A stretch of 64,000 nt of DNA from Flavobacterium soyae (GTDB taxonomy: Bacteria > Bacteroidota > Bacteroidia > Flavobacteriales > Flavobacteriaceae), in NCBI RefSeq assembly GCF_021245985.1, contig NZ_JAJQXA010000005.1, positions 1 through 64,000 on the forward strand. The letters are read 5' to 3'. Below are positions 36,969 through 46,531 of this stretch, piece after piece. Both the position numbers and the translations under genes were made by a program. The notes under the pieces are model-generated. The model did not search any database. It was not told the origin of the DNA and saw only the letters and a program-made list of their open reading frames with translations. Each line of letters opens with the position of its first letter. Within the stretch, counting starts at the first letter, position 1.

Positions 36969-38357
36969 ATGACTTTAATAAAATCGATTTCAGGAATACG
37001 AGGAACAATCGGTGGAAAAGTGGGAGATAACCTGACTCCTGTTGACGCTGTAAAATTTGCATCGGCATACGGAACTTTTCTAAAAAACAATACTTCAAAA
37101 GAAAAACTAACAGTTGTAATAGGCCGAGATGCGAGAATTTCAGGGCCAATGATTCATAATCTTGTTGTAAATACTTTAATAGGTTTAGGAATTAATGTAA
37201 TAGATCTTGGGCTTTCGACAACGCCTACGGTTGAAGTTGCGGTTCCTCTTGAAAAAGCAGATGGAGGAATTATTTTAACGGCATCTCATAATCCAAAACA
37301 ATGGAATGCTTTAAAATTATTAAATGAAAAAGGAGAATTTTTAAGTGGTGATGACGGCGCTAAAATTCTTGAAATTGCCGAAGCTGAAGCTTTTGATTTC
37401 TCTGATGTTGATAATCTTGGAGAAATTACGCTTAATGATGCTTATATGGATATTCATATTGATGAAGTATTGAATTTACCTTTAGTTGATGTTCAGGCTG
37501 TAAAGGACGCAAAGTTTAAAGTTGTTGTTGACGGTGTGAATTCTTCGGGAGGAATTATAATTCCGAACTTGTTAGAACAAATGGGCGTTGAAGTGGTAAA
37601 ATTATACTGTGAACCAAACGGACATTTTCCGCATAATCCAGAACCTTTAAAAGAGCATTTGACGGATATTTCTGAATTAGTTGTAAAAGAAAAAGCGCAT
37701 TTAGGAATTGTTGTTGATCCGGATGTTGATCGTTTGGCTTTTATTAGTGAAGACGGCGAAATGTTTGGTGAAGAATATACATTAGTTGCCTGTGCAGATT
37801 ATGTTTTAAGTAAAACTCCGGGAAATACGGTTTCGAATATGTCTTCGTCCCGTGCATTGCGTGACGTAACAAACGGACATAACGGAAAATACGAAGCAAG
37901 TGCAGTAGGAGAGGTAAATGTTGTGGAATTAATGAAAAAGAACAATGCAGTTATTGGCGGCGAAGGTAACGGTGGAATTATTTATCCTGAATTGCATTAC
38001 GGACGTGACAGTTTGGTGGGAGTTGCTTTGTTTTTAACGCATTTAGCGAATAAAAAAATAGCAGTTTCGGCATTGAGAGCTTCTTATCCGGAATATTATA
38101 TGAGCAAAAATAAAATTGAATTAACACCTCAAATTGATGTTGATGCGATTTTAACTACTATGACAGAGAAATACAAAAACGAAGATATTTCGACAATTGA
38201 CGGCGTTAAAATTGATTTTGCTAATGAATGGGTTCATTTAAGAAAATCTAATACAGAACCAATTATTCGAATTTATACTGAAGCACCTTCTCAAAAAGAA
38301 GCTGATACTTTAGCACTTCGAATTATTGATGAAATAAAAGTAATTGCAGGAATATAA
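36969..38357 (+). CDS. glmM: Phosphoglucosamine mutase
   Basis: A 462-residue alpha-D-phosphohexomutase converting glucosamine-6-phosphate to glucosamine-1-phosphate on the way to UDP-GlcNAc. Motifs: SGIRGTIGG at the start, the phosphoserine loop LTASHNPKQWNALKLL near 98-113, the metal loop DPDVDRLAFI near 253, the sugar-binding loop GEGNGGIIYPELHYGRDS, and the phosphate-binding RKSNTEPIIRIYTEA at the end. In Bacteroidota this length and sequence type is assigned to GlmM rather than ManB, though a double function cannot be excluded. Confidence 0.9.
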   Translation: MTLIKSISGIRGTIGGKVGDNLTPVDAVKFASAYGTFLKNNTSKEKLTVVIGRDARISGPMIHNLVVNTLIGLGINVIDLGLSTTPTVEVAVPLEKADGGIILTASHNPKQWNALKLLNEKGEFLSGDDGAKILEIAEAEAFDFSDVDNLGEITLNDAYMDIHIDEVLNLPLVDVQAVKDAKFKVVVDGVNSSGGIIIPNLLEQMGVEVVKLYCEPNGHFPHNPEPLKEHLTDISELVVKEKAHLGIVVDPDVDRLAFISEDGEMFGEEYTLVACADYVLSKTPGNTVSNMSSSRALRDVTNGHNGKYEASAVGEVNVVELMKKNNAVIGGEGNGGIIYPELHYGRDSLVGVALFLTHLANKKIAVSALRASYPEYYMSKNKIELTPQIDVDAILTTMTEKYKNEDISTIDGVKIDFANEWVHLRKSNTEPIIRIYTEAPSQKEADTLALRIIDEIKVIAGI

Positions 38358-38375
38358 CTTTTGCAATGACAAATA

Positions 38376-38412
38376 AAAAAAGCGCCTTTCAAATTTATGG
38401 AAGGCGTTTTTT
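38376..38412. terminator. Bidirectional terminator between glmM and the glycoside hydrolase
   Basis: AAAAAAGCGCCTTTC and GGAAGGCGTTTTTT form a GC-containing stem with A/T tracts on both sides, between two convergent genes. Confidence 0.85.
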
Positions 38413-38425
38413 GTATAGTTAAAAA

Positions 38426-39904
38426 TTAGTTCTTTATAATTTTCATTGATTTGGTAACCGAACCATACGAAATATTTACAATATAAACCCCAGCGGCTAA
38501 TTTATCACCAATCTTAATATCTTCATTTGTAGAGTAATCATTAGAAGAGAAACACACACTTCCTTTCATATCCACTATTTTTAGAGATATAGGTTCTGTT
38601 GTAAATGATTTTATATGAAGTGTAGACTCAACTTTAATTGGATTTGGATAAACGGTAAAAGAATCACTATCAGTTTTCGGATCATTTACACCCAAATTTC
38701 CTGAGGCTGCATCAATATAATTAAAATTCATATCGTTTGATTTGAATTTAATTTTCAAATAAACTTCACCTTTTGGTAATGTAACTCCGTTTACAACTTT
38801 GTCTGCATAAGTTTGATATCCGCCAGTTACAGGAAACGTTTCATCTGTTTTTACTACAATATCATTTACCAGAATGTCAAATTTTCCGGGAATAGCTGGC
38901 GAAGCAACTCTAAAAGTTAGATTATAACTTCCGGCATTGGCGACATTTAGCATAAATTCGTTCCAGTCGCCGCTGTCTATAAAACATACATTTTGTCCGG
39001 TTCCAGAATCTGTAGTATTTTGTAATCCGGTTCCTTTTCTTCTATAATGTTTGTTGGCAGTTATTCTACCTGGAACATTCATTTTTTTTGCTGTGAAACT
39101 CTCATTTATGTAAGTAGTTCCAATTGGTTTTAAAATGCCGCTTGTGAGGCTTAGTAATTGTCCTTCGAGCATATCTGTCCAATTTGAAGGAACACGGCCG
39201 GTAAACCATGAATATCTGTAAATATCCGGATCATTTTCAAAGCTGTTTACGATTTGTTTCATAAACGAAATTTTATCTGTTTCAGACTGAATAACCCGGT
39301 TTGCAAATTCTGTTACCCAAACCGGACGATTGAAATTTTTAAGGTTTCCGGTAACACCAATAACTGAACCTGCAGAATTATCATAAGTATGAAAAGCAAT
39401 ATAATCGACTTTACAATTTGGGCATAAAAGAAAAAACTGATTGTGCCAGGCTACGGGATCACTGTATCCGCCATAATTATCAGGGCCGTTATAAGCGGGA
39501 GAGGCGCTGACAATTTCGAGATTTTTTGCAGCGGCGATTTTCTCTACATTTACCCATGCATTTACAGCTTCCTGCGGAGTTAAACGTGCACCGTCATTAA
39601 AATTTGGTTCATTAAAAGCTAAAAGATATTTTGCTCCAGGTTTAATACGATCTATAAATGCTTGTACTTCGGCATCACTTATTTTGCCCCATACCATTGG
39701 AACATATTCTACACCAAGAGTTTGATAATTAGCATTAATGTCATTTTCAGGAAGTGATCCCCAATTGTACCACCAGGAAATCCCGGGTTTAAGCGCTAAT
39801 AAATCGGCTGTTGAATTATTTCCATAAGCAATTCCGCGTTTTGGACTTTGTGCAAATGTTGTAATTGTTATTAACGAAAATATAAAAAGTAACTTTTTAA
39901 TCAT
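38426..39904 (-). CDS. Secreted glycoside hydrolase (GH128-like) with CBM and type IX sorting domain
   Basis: A 492-residue exported protein. Signal peptide at 1-18 (ending TFAQ). Residues about 20-270 resemble the Asl1/GH128 catalytic fold, with FNEPNFND holding the acid/base Glu and VWVTEFANR the likely nucleophile Glu; GH128 enzymes cut beta-1,3-glucans. About 290-395 is a CBM6-like beta-sandwich. The last 75 residues begin FTVYPNPIKVE and end GVYIVNISYGSVTKSMKIIKN-like strands, the type A C-terminal signal of the type IX secretion system. So the enzyme is probably exported across the outer membrane to the surface. No polysaccharide utilisation locus surrounds it. Confidence 0.85.
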   Translation of the reverse strand: MIKKLLFIFSLITITTFAQSPKRGIAYGNNSTADLLALKPGISWWYNWGSLPENDINANYQTLGVEYVPMVWGKISDAEVQAFIDRIKPGAKYLLAFNEPNFNDGARLTPQEAVNAWVNVEKIAAAKNLEIVSASPAYNGPDNYGGYSDPVAWHNQFFLLCPNCKVDYIAFHTYDNSAGSVIGVTGNLKNFNRPVWVTEFANRVIQSETDKISFMKQIVNSFENDPDIYRYSWFTGRVPSNWTDMLEGQLLSLTSGILKPIGTTYINESFTAKKMNVPGRITANKHYRRKGTGLQNTTDSGTGQNVCFIDSGDWNEFMLNVANAGSYNLTFRVASPAIPGKFDILVNDIVVKTDETFPVTGGYQTYADKVVNGVTLPKGEVYLKIKFKSNDMNFNYIDAASGNLGVNDPKTDSDSFTVYPNPIKVESTLHIKSFTTEPISLKIVDMKGSVCFSSNDYSTNEDIKIGDKLAAGVYIVNISYGSVTKSMKIIKN

Positions 39905-40064
39905 GGTTAAAATTTTGATGAGGTTTTTTTATTAGATTTAGTTAACTCCAAATTTATATGGTTTGGGTAGTTTTTAAGTCAAAAAAAAATATTACAAAAA
40001 CCCATCAAAATGTATTTTAAAGCCTTTAAAAACCTTATGATGAAAACTGTAGATTTCAGTAAAA

Positions 40065-40107
40065 AAGAAAATCCAAAAAGCAGTAATTACTTTTTGGATT
40101 TTCTTTT
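40065..40107 (-). terminator. Terminator after the acyltransferase gene
   Basis: GAAAATCCAAAAAGC at 40067 onward pairs with CTTTTTGGATTTTC ending at 40103. It lies just past the stop of the gene at 40113. Confidence 0.8.
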
Positions 40108-40112
40108 GTAAA

Positions 40113-40988
40113 TTATTTATTCACGCGGTGTTTCCACCTTTTGTGTGTCCATAGATAAAATTCTGGAGCTTCAAGAATTTGTTTTTCTACCTCTTTCAGG
40201 TATTTTTCTGTAATGTCAAAATTTTTATAATCATTAGGATTATCAGCAATAGATAAAAAAGCAGCTTCATAATAACCTCTTGAAACTTTTTTTACTTTTA
40301 CCATGATTACGCTTAAATCATATTTTTTTGCAAGCATTTCGGCTCCTGTATGCACGGGAACTTCTATGCCCATAAATTTCATCGAATGAAAAATCCTGTC
40401 CAATTTAGGCGATTGATCACTGGCAAGTCCATACATGCTTAGTTTTCCATCACGCTGATTTTGGGCCATTGTTGGGATTGCTTTTCTTGTTTCGACTAAT
40501 TCGGTATTGTATTTTGAACGAATTTTTCGAATCAATTTGTCAAAATAAGGATTGGCAATTTTTTTATAAACTGCAATTCCCTGAAAACCAATTTTAGGGT
40601 TTATTGTTAAAAGCCATTCATAACTTGCATAATGTGAAGCGACAAGAATTACACTTTTACCTTGTTTTGCATATTCATGTACTAATTCAATATTAGTTAC
40701 ATGAAATCTTTTTTCCATTTCTTCAGGTGTAATACTCATTGTTTTTATCATCTCTAAAAACATATCACACATATGGTGGTAGAATTTTTTCTCAATTTTT
40801 TTTCTTTCAGCATTACTTAAATGAGGAAAAGTAAGTGCCAGATTTTCGCGTACTATTTTTTTACGATATCCAATAATTCTATAAACAAGAAAGCAGACAA
40901 GATCTGAAAACAAATAAAATAAACGAAATGGGAGTATAGAGATAAGCCAAAGTAAAGGGAAGGCTATTATATAAACAATAAATTGCAT
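40113..40988 (-). CDS. LpxL/HtrB-type lysophospholipid or lipid A acyltransferase
   Basis: A 291-residue membrane-associated protein of the LpxL/LpxM family. One N-terminal hydrophobic helix (about 1-22) precedes the conserved catalytic H-x4-E motif H119-YASY-E124 and the later segments GLASDQSPK and FMGIEVPVHTGAEMLAKKYD. Family members transfer fatty acyl chains to Kdo2-lipid IVA, but in Bacteroidota some make aminolipids or other lipids, so the acceptor is not certain. It is divergent from the rhomboid gene. Confidence 0.88.
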   Translation of the reverse strand: MQFIVYIIAFPLLWLISILPFRLFYLFSDLVCFLVYRIIGYRKKIVRENLALTFPHLSNAERKKIEKKFYHHMCDMFLEMIKTMSITPEEMEKRFHVTNIELVHEYAKQGKSVILVASHYASYEWLLTINPKIGFQGIAVYKKIANPYFDKLIRKIRSKYNTELVETRKAIPTMAQNQRDGKLSMYGLASDQSPKLDRIFHSMKFMGIEVPVHTGAEMLAKKYDLSVIMVKVKKVSRGYYEAAFLSIADNPNDYKNFDITEKYLKEVEKQILEAPEFYLWTHKRWKHRVNK

Positions 40989-41100
40989 CTAAAAATTTTT
41001 CTGCAAATATAATGTAAAAATGAATAAGCTCGATATTTTGGATTCTCATCAACTTATGTTTGATATTGATTATCTTTACCATTCACATTAAATATTATTT

Positions 41101-41739
41101 ATGAATATCATTTTAATTGGGATTATAGCGGCCAATGTACTGATTAGCTATAAAGGTTTTAACGATCTTTATTTTTTTAGAAAATACGAATTTCATGTAG
41201 GAAGCATTCGAGCGGGAGAACAAATCAGAATGCTTTCGTCTGGTTTTTTACACGCCGATTTTATGCACTTGGCGTTTAATATGCTGACACTTTGGTTTTT
41301 TGCTCCGGTTGTTACTAACGGGCTTGGAAAAGTTTCCTTTGCTTTAGTATATTTTGGAAGTTTGATCTTTGGAAGTTTATTGACAATGCTGTTTCATAAA
41401 AACGATTACAGTTATCGTGCTGTTGGAGCATCTGGAGCTGTAACCGGGGTTTTGTATTCTGCGATTTTGCTTCACCCTGATATGATGCTTGGAATTTTTG
41501 GTATAATTCCGATTCCTGCTTACCTTTTCGGAATTTTATATTTATTGTATTCTATTTATGGAATGAAAGCTAAAAATGACAATATTGGCCACACAGCGCA
41601 TTTTGGAGGTGCAATTGGCGGATACTTAATTACTTTGATAAAAGAGCCTTCATTAATCTATAATGAAACTTTCATGGTTGTTTTATTATTAATTCCAATT
41701 TTGATTCTTTTTGGAATGGCTAAATTGGGGAAATTGTAA
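41101..41739 (+). CDS. Rhomboid-family intramembrane serine protease
   Basis: A 212-residue integral membrane protease with six predicted helices. The catalytic Ser is S111 in VGASGAVTGVLYS and the catalytic His H167 in GHTAHFGGAIGGY, on helices four and six as expected. HADFMHLAFNM near residue 51 is the conserved segment at the end of loop one. Its substrates cannot be predicted. It is followed 52 bases later by the SIMPL gene on the same strand. Confidence 0.93.
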   Translation: MNIILIGIIAANVLISYKGFNDLYFFRKYEFHVGSIRAGEQIRMLSSGFLHADFMHLAFNMLTLWFFAPVVTNGLGKVSFALVYFGSLIFGSLLTMLFHKNDYSYRAVGASGAVTGVLYSAILLHPDMMLGIFGIIPIPAYLFGILYLLYSIYGMKAKNDNIGHTAHFGGAIGGYLITLIKEPSLIYNETFMVVLLLIPILILFGMAKLGKL

Positions 41740-41791
41740 TGCTGGCATAACTTTTGACAGGCCTTTATCAATAACTTAAAATATAACAGAA

Positions 41792-42481
41792 ATGAGAAAA
41801 TTAGTATTATTTTTAACAATCATGTTTATGACTATGTCTTACAGCCAAGAAACCAAACAAATTCCTCAAATTAATGTAAATGGAGAAGGAAAAGTAAAAG
41901 TAGCACCTGATCAGGTTTGTATTTCAGCTACGGTTGAAACAAAAGGGAATAATGCTAAAGATGTCAAAAAGCAAAATGACGAAAAAATGGATGCTGTTTT
42001 AAAATTCATAAAAAAAATGAATCTTCCTGCAGCAGATTTCAAAACAAAACAAGTTGCACTTAATCCGCAATACGATTACGAGAAAAAGAAAACAAGCTAC
42101 AATGCGAGACAAACTGTAGAGATCGTTTTAAAAGATTTATCTAAATATGATGAATTGATGGAAGGTTTGGTACAGCAGGGAATTAATCGTATAGACAGAG
42201 TTTCTTTTGAATCTTCTAAATTAACATCATTACAGTCAGAAGCCAGAAAATTAGCGATGAAAGATGCTAAGGCAAAGGCAGAAGATTACGTTTCAGTTTT
42301 AGGTCAAAAAGTAGGGAAAGCTTATGTTATTTCAGATAATTCACAAATTTATCATCCACAGCCAATGTATGCAGCTATGAAATCAATGGAAGCTGATAGT
42401 GCAGGAGCTTCAAACGAAACATTAGCAATTGGAGAAATCGAAATTACTGCAAATGTTAGTGTAAGTTTTATTCTTGACTAA
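41792..42481 (+). CDS. SIMPL-domain periplasmic protein
   Basis: A 229-residue protein with a signal peptide (1-18, ending TMSYSQ) and one SIMPL domain (DUF541). Typical segments are INVNGEGKVKVAPDQVCISATVETKG and NPQYDYEKKKTSYNARQTVEIVL, then LTSLQSEARKLAMKDAKAKAEDYVSVLGQKVG. SIMPL proteins form ring-like oligomers in the periplasm; their role is not settled. The gene lies behind the rhomboid gene, perhaps in the same transcript. Confidence 0.88.
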   Translation: MRKLVLFLTIMFMTMSYSQETKQIPQINVNGEGKVKVAPDQVCISATVETKGNNAKDVKKQNDEKMDAVLKFIKKMNLPAADFKTKQVALNPQYDYEKKKTSYNARQTVEIVLKDLSKYDELMEGLVQQGINRIDRVSFESSKLTSLQSEARKLAMKDAKAKAEDYVSVLGQKVGKAYVISDNSQIYHPQPMYAAMKSMEADSAGASNETLAIGEIEITANVSVSFILD

Positions 42482-42504
42482 ATAATTTAAATTCCAAATA
42501 ATAT

Positions 42505-42550
42505 TAAATTCCAAATTCCAATTTTTAGATTGGGGTTTGGATTTTTTTTA
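42505..42550 (+). terminator. Terminator after the SIMPL gene
   Basis: CCAAATTCCAATTTTTAG pairs with ATTGGGGTTTGGA, followed by eight T. Confidence 0.75.
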
Positions 42551-42864
42551 TTAATGAAGATTAATAAATCTTTCGAACTTTAATAAAGTAAAAATATATT
42601 GGAAGTGCATAACCTATAAAAAGAGCTAGTGAAGAGGAAGATATTGCCAAAACATTTGTTGTAAAAAAATGTTCAGACAAGGAATATTAACTTTTGTGGT
42701 AAAAAAGTGCAGTTCCCGTTAACAACTATAGATAATGAAATACTCCTGAAAATGGTAATATTTGATAAAATTTGGTTGCATTTTATAATTTGAAACATAG
42801 TTTAAAAGAATTGTCTTTGCAATAATTGTAATTTGTGTGAATAAAAAACTCAAAAAAACAATTT
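42551..42864. other. Gene-free leader region of the arylsulfatase
   Basis: About 310 AT-rich bases. A weak TTG (42811) plus TAATTTG (42829-42835) pair could be the promoter. Nothing else found. Confidence 0.35.
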
Positions 42865-45240
42865 ATGAAAATGAATTTTTTAGAGACAATAGTTCTCAAA
42901 GCGCCCATATTTTTTTCAGTTATTATTTTAATGACTGTTAGTTTAAGTCCTATCTCTGCACAAGAAAAAGATACAAAAGAGGCCCAGAATAAATTACCTT
43001 ATTCTGATCCGGTATTTAAAGGAAAAATTGGAAAAACATATAAAGAATCTACTGCTGTCTGGCCTGAAATCCCAAAAGCAGCTACCGGAGCACCAAATGT
43101 AGTTATCGTTTTACTTGATGATGTCGGATTTGGACAAACTTCTACTTTTGGAGGATTAATACCAACCCCCAACTTGGATAAACTAGCATCAGAAGGTTTA
43201 AAATACAATAGGTTTCATACTACTGCAATATGCGGTCCATCCAGAGCTGCACTTCTTACAGGAAGAAATCATCACGATGCCGGAAATGGATTTTTGATGG
43301 AATGGGCTACAGGATTTCCTAATTATTCTACCATGATTCCAAAGGCCGCAGCAACGATGGGAGAAGTTTTAAAAGATAATGGTTATTCGACTTGGTGGTA
43401 TGGAAAAAATCACAATACTCCAGATTGGGAAACCAGCGTGGCCGGACCTTTTGACCGCTGGCCAACAGGTTTAGGATTTGACTATTTCTATGGCTTTAAT
43501 GCTGGTGAAGCACATCAATATTATCCCGTAATTTTTGAAAATACATTGCCTATAGAACCTGCTAAATCACCGGAAGAAGGATATCATCTGCTAACGGATA
43601 TGACAGATCGCGCAATTTCTAAAATGAAATATTCTAAATCGGTATCTCCAAACAAACCTTTTTTTATGTATTTCGCGCCTGGTGGGATGCACGCACCGCA
43701 TCATGTTACCAAAGAATGGCGTGATCAGTTTAAAGGTAAATTTGATATGGGATGGGAAAAATATAGAGAAGAGGTTTTTGAGAATCAAAAAAGAATGGGG
43801 ATTATTCCACCAGATACAAAGCTGACACCAAAACCTGATTGGGTACCGGCATGGGAAACTTTAAATGATAAGCAGAAAAAAGTTTATAATGCACTTTTTG
43901 AAAATTACGCTGGCTACTTTGCTTTTACAGATCATGAGGTTGGCCGACTTTTGGAGGCAATAAAAGAGCTTCCTGATGCAGAGAATACTTTAGTGATTTA
44001 TATAGTGGGAGATAATGGTGCTTCTTCTGAAGGCGGTCCGGACGGAACTCTTGACGAAATAAAAAGTTTATCTGGTATGAATGCCAGTTTAGATGATATA
44101 ATTAAAGATCTTGATAAACTTGGCGGCCCGGAAACGGAACCTCACTATCCAGTAGGATGGGCATGGGCAGGAAATACACCTTTTCAATGGGTTAAACAGG
44201 TTGCGTCTCATTTAGGTGGTTCCAGAAACCCGATGGTGATAAGCTGGCCAGCACGTATCAAACACGATGATAAACCAAGAGATACCTTTTTGCATTTAAT
44301 AGATGTTGCCCCAACAGTTTATGAAGCAGCTCATGTTACTATGCCTGAATATGTAAACGGAATAAAACAAATTCCGCTGGAAGGAAAATCATTTTTACCA
44401 ACTTTTACAGATAACGCATACAAAGGAAGAACCGAACAATATTTTGAAATTCTAAGCAACCGCTCGATTTATGAAGATGGGTGGAAAGCCAATGCACAAC
44501 ATACTTTACCGTGGAGACAGGATGTTGCACCTGGAAATTGGGATAATGATAAATGGGAACTTTATAATTTGAATACTGACTTTTCTGAGGCAAATGACCT
44601 TGCTGCTAAAATGCCGGACAAACTTACTGAAATGAAGAAAAAATTTGATCAGGCAGCAGTTAAATATCATATTTATCCACTTGATGATCGTGGTGTAGCC
44701 CGAGCTTTAATTCCTAAGCCATCACCTCCTGGACTTGATCCTAAAACTACACATTTTGTATACTATCCTGGCGCTGTCCGTTTACCGGAGACAGCCTCGC
44801 CGGCTATTAAAAACCGCAGTTGGACAATTACCGCAGCTATAACAGGAAATGTTCAGAAAACAAATGGGGTTATTATAGCGGCTGGCGGAGTTTCTGCAGG
44901 AATTACGCTGTATGTAAAAGATGGAATTCCAGTTTTTGATTACAACTATTATGGGAAACATACTATTATAAAATCTCAAAAAGTATTGGGTAAAGAACCA
45001 GAAACCATAGTATTAGATTTTAATTATGCAGGGGGTGGTATGGGTAAAGGAGCAGAGCTGATCTTGAAGGTTAATGGGCAGGAGGCTGGAAAAGCAAAAA
45101 TGGACGCAACAGTTTTTGCGCGTTTTGGTGCAGATACTTTTGGTATTGGCGAAGACAGCGGTCAGCCAGTAACTTTTGATTATAAGCCGCCTTTTAAATT
45201 TAATGGAACAATTGAAAAAGTTGCTATAGATTTAAAATGA
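42865..45240 (+). CDS. Arylsulfatase
   Basis: A 791-residue exported hydrolase with a hydrophobic signal segment (about 12-33). The sulfatase signature C123[11 protein letters not shown] carries the Cys that is converted to formylglycine by a maturase encoded elsewhere. D85 and D86 in [10 protein letters not shown] are calcium ligands, and GDNGAS in the middle completes the metal site. The last 150 residues form an extra beta-rich domain (from about [13 protein letters not shown]). It removes sulfate esters, perhaps from algal polysaccharides; aryl specificity is only the family name. No carbohydrate locus is adjacent. Confidence 0.92.
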   Translation: MKMNFLETIVLKAPIFFSVIILMTVSLSPISAQEKDTKEAQNKLPYSDPVFKGKIGKTYKESTAVWPEIPKAATGAPNVVIVLLDDVGFGQTSTFGGLIPTPNLDKLASEGLKYNRFHTTAICGPSRAALLTGRNHHDAGNGFLMEWATGFPNYSTMIPKAAATMGEVLKDNGYSTWWYGKNHNTPDWETSVAGPFDRWPTGLGFDYFYGFNAGEAHQYYPVIFENTLPIEPAKSPEEGYHLLTDMTDRAISKMKYSKSVSPNKPFFMYFAPGGMHAPHHVTKEWRDQFKGKFDMGWEKYREEVFENQKRMGIIPPDTKLTPKPDWVPAWETLNDKQKKVYNALFENYAGYFAFTDHEVGRLLEAIKELPDAENTLVIYIVGDNGASSEGGPDGTLDEIKSLSGMNASLDDIIKDLDKLGGPETEPHYPVGWAWAGNTPFQWVKQVASHLGGSRNPMVISWPARIKHDDKPRDTFLHLIDVAPTVYEAAHVTMPEYVNGIKQIPLEGKSFLPTFTDNAYKGRTEQYFEILSNRSIYEDGWKANAQHTLPWRQDVAPGNWDNDKWELYNLNTDFSEANDLAAKMPDKLTEMKKKFDQAAVKYHIYPLDDRGVARALIPKPSPPGLDPKTTHFVYYPGAVRLPETASPAIKNRSWTITAAITGNVQKTNGVIIAAGGVSAGITLYVKDGIPVFDYNYYGKHTIIKSQKVLGKEPETIVLDFNYAGGGMGKGAELILKVNGQEAGKAKMDATVFARFGADTFGIGEDSGQPVTFDYKPPFKFNGTIEKVAIDLK

Positions 45241-45382
45241 CAAGTACTTGATTACTTGAGTTTAATAAGAATAGATAATTTTATATTTAGCTACAAAAAA
45301 TATGATGAACCGTATTTTTTTAAAACTTAATATCAATAAAATGGGCTTTTTTTACTTCAATTTTTTAATAATTTTACAAAGA

Positions 45383-46531
45383 TTAAAATAATGTCCGATG
45401 AAAATTTTCATAATAAATATTAATCAATAATGTGGCACCATTTGCAGACGCTAAATCGATCAGACTTATTTCACAAAGTGCATCTATTCTGCATGTTTGA
45501 TCTTTAATCGATTTTACTTTGCCTGCACTTTTATCAAAAACGGCAATGTTTTCAATAGCATTTTTTATTATGGTAATCAATTGTTTAAAATCATCCGGTG
45601 ATAATTTATTTTCTTTTACATAATTTTCTAGTCGGGCACCTTCTCTGTAATGAGGATAATTTTCTAATCCCATAAAGGTCAGCATCCAGACTTTATTATA
45701 ATTCCATATTGTTTTAACAATTCCAATATAGTCTGCTATCAGCTCATCATGCAGGTTATTAGTTGCCTGTCCGTATTTTTTGAGCGTATATAAATGCGTA
45801 AATTCATGTTCTTTTCGAATAGAAATGGAGTATGAAATCCATAAATCTTCTTCCAGTCCCAATTGACTTGCAGTTACATTGCTGTAAGGTTTTGTACTTA
45901 AAATGATCAATTTATCTTTATACAAAGATTTTTTAAGCATAATATTGTTTGAAAACTCGGTATTCCAGTCTCCAAAAGGATTGTTCTGCAGCCAGTTTTT
46001 TTTAATGATATTAAACCGTTTCGAGTTATTAAGACCATTTAATAACACAGCTCCCATTGATGCAGGAATAGGCAAGGGATTGTTTTTATGTATTATGGAC
46101 TGTAGTATTTTTACAAAATCTTCATTATTAGGAATGGTTAAAACCGGGATTTTGCCTGCAATACTTTCATGAAGTTCTAAACTGATATTTTTTGTGTCTT
46201 CTAATTTTATGTAAGAAGTTAATTTTATATCGTTTGTTGTTCCTTTTAAAAGCATGTTGTTATACAATTCGGCTTTATCAATTTCTTTATCAATTAGAAA
46301 ATTTAATGACGGATAACATTCTTTTAGCGCATTAAAAATGTCTTTTCCATTTGAAAAATTCATTAAAAAATCTTCCCAGAATTGAATTTCTGTGCCTTCG
46401 GTAAAACTAGAAGCTGTGCAGTCATCATTTAAAGGAAACTTATTAAAAAGATAAGCTTTAAGTTTGTCTGATAAATCAATTGATGCAGCTTGATCAATTG
46501 GTTCGGGGAGAAATGAATTATTCATGATCAT
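45383..46531 (-). CDS. Zincin-like protein with HExxH...ExxxD, last gene of the NHLP export operon
   Basis: A 382-residue soluble protein without signal peptide. I do not recognise the family. The central part has RKEHEFTHLYTLKKYG with H242-EFT-H246, and seventeen residues after the second His stands E263 in HDELIADYIG. HExxH-x16-ExxxD is the arrangement of gluzincin metalloproteases. The N-terminal 120 residues are helical and the C-terminus ends RTLF. Its ATG overlaps the stop of the ABC gene upstream (TAATG), so translation is coupled to the exporter. I infer a peptidase that trims leaders or matures the exported peptides, or a modified zincin used as chaperone. Confidence 0.7.
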   Translation of the reverse strand: MIMNNSFLPEPIDQAASIDLSDKLKAYLFNKFPLNDDCTASSFTEGTEIQFWEDFLMNFSNGKDIFNALKECYPSLNFLIDKEIDKAELYNNMLLKGTTNDIKLTSYIKLEDTKNISLELHESIAGKIPVLTIPNNEDFVKILQSIIHKNNPLPIPASMGAVLLNGLNNSKRFNIIKKNWLQNNPFGDWNTEFSNNIMLKKSLYKDKLIILSTKPYSNVTASQLGLEEDLWISYSISIRKEHEFTHLYTLKKYGQATNNLHDELIADYIGIVKTIWNYNKVWMLTFMGLENYPHYREGARLENYVKENKLSPDDFKQLITIIKNAIENIAVFDKSAGKVKSIKDQTCRIDALCEISLIDLASANGATLLINIYYENFHRTLF

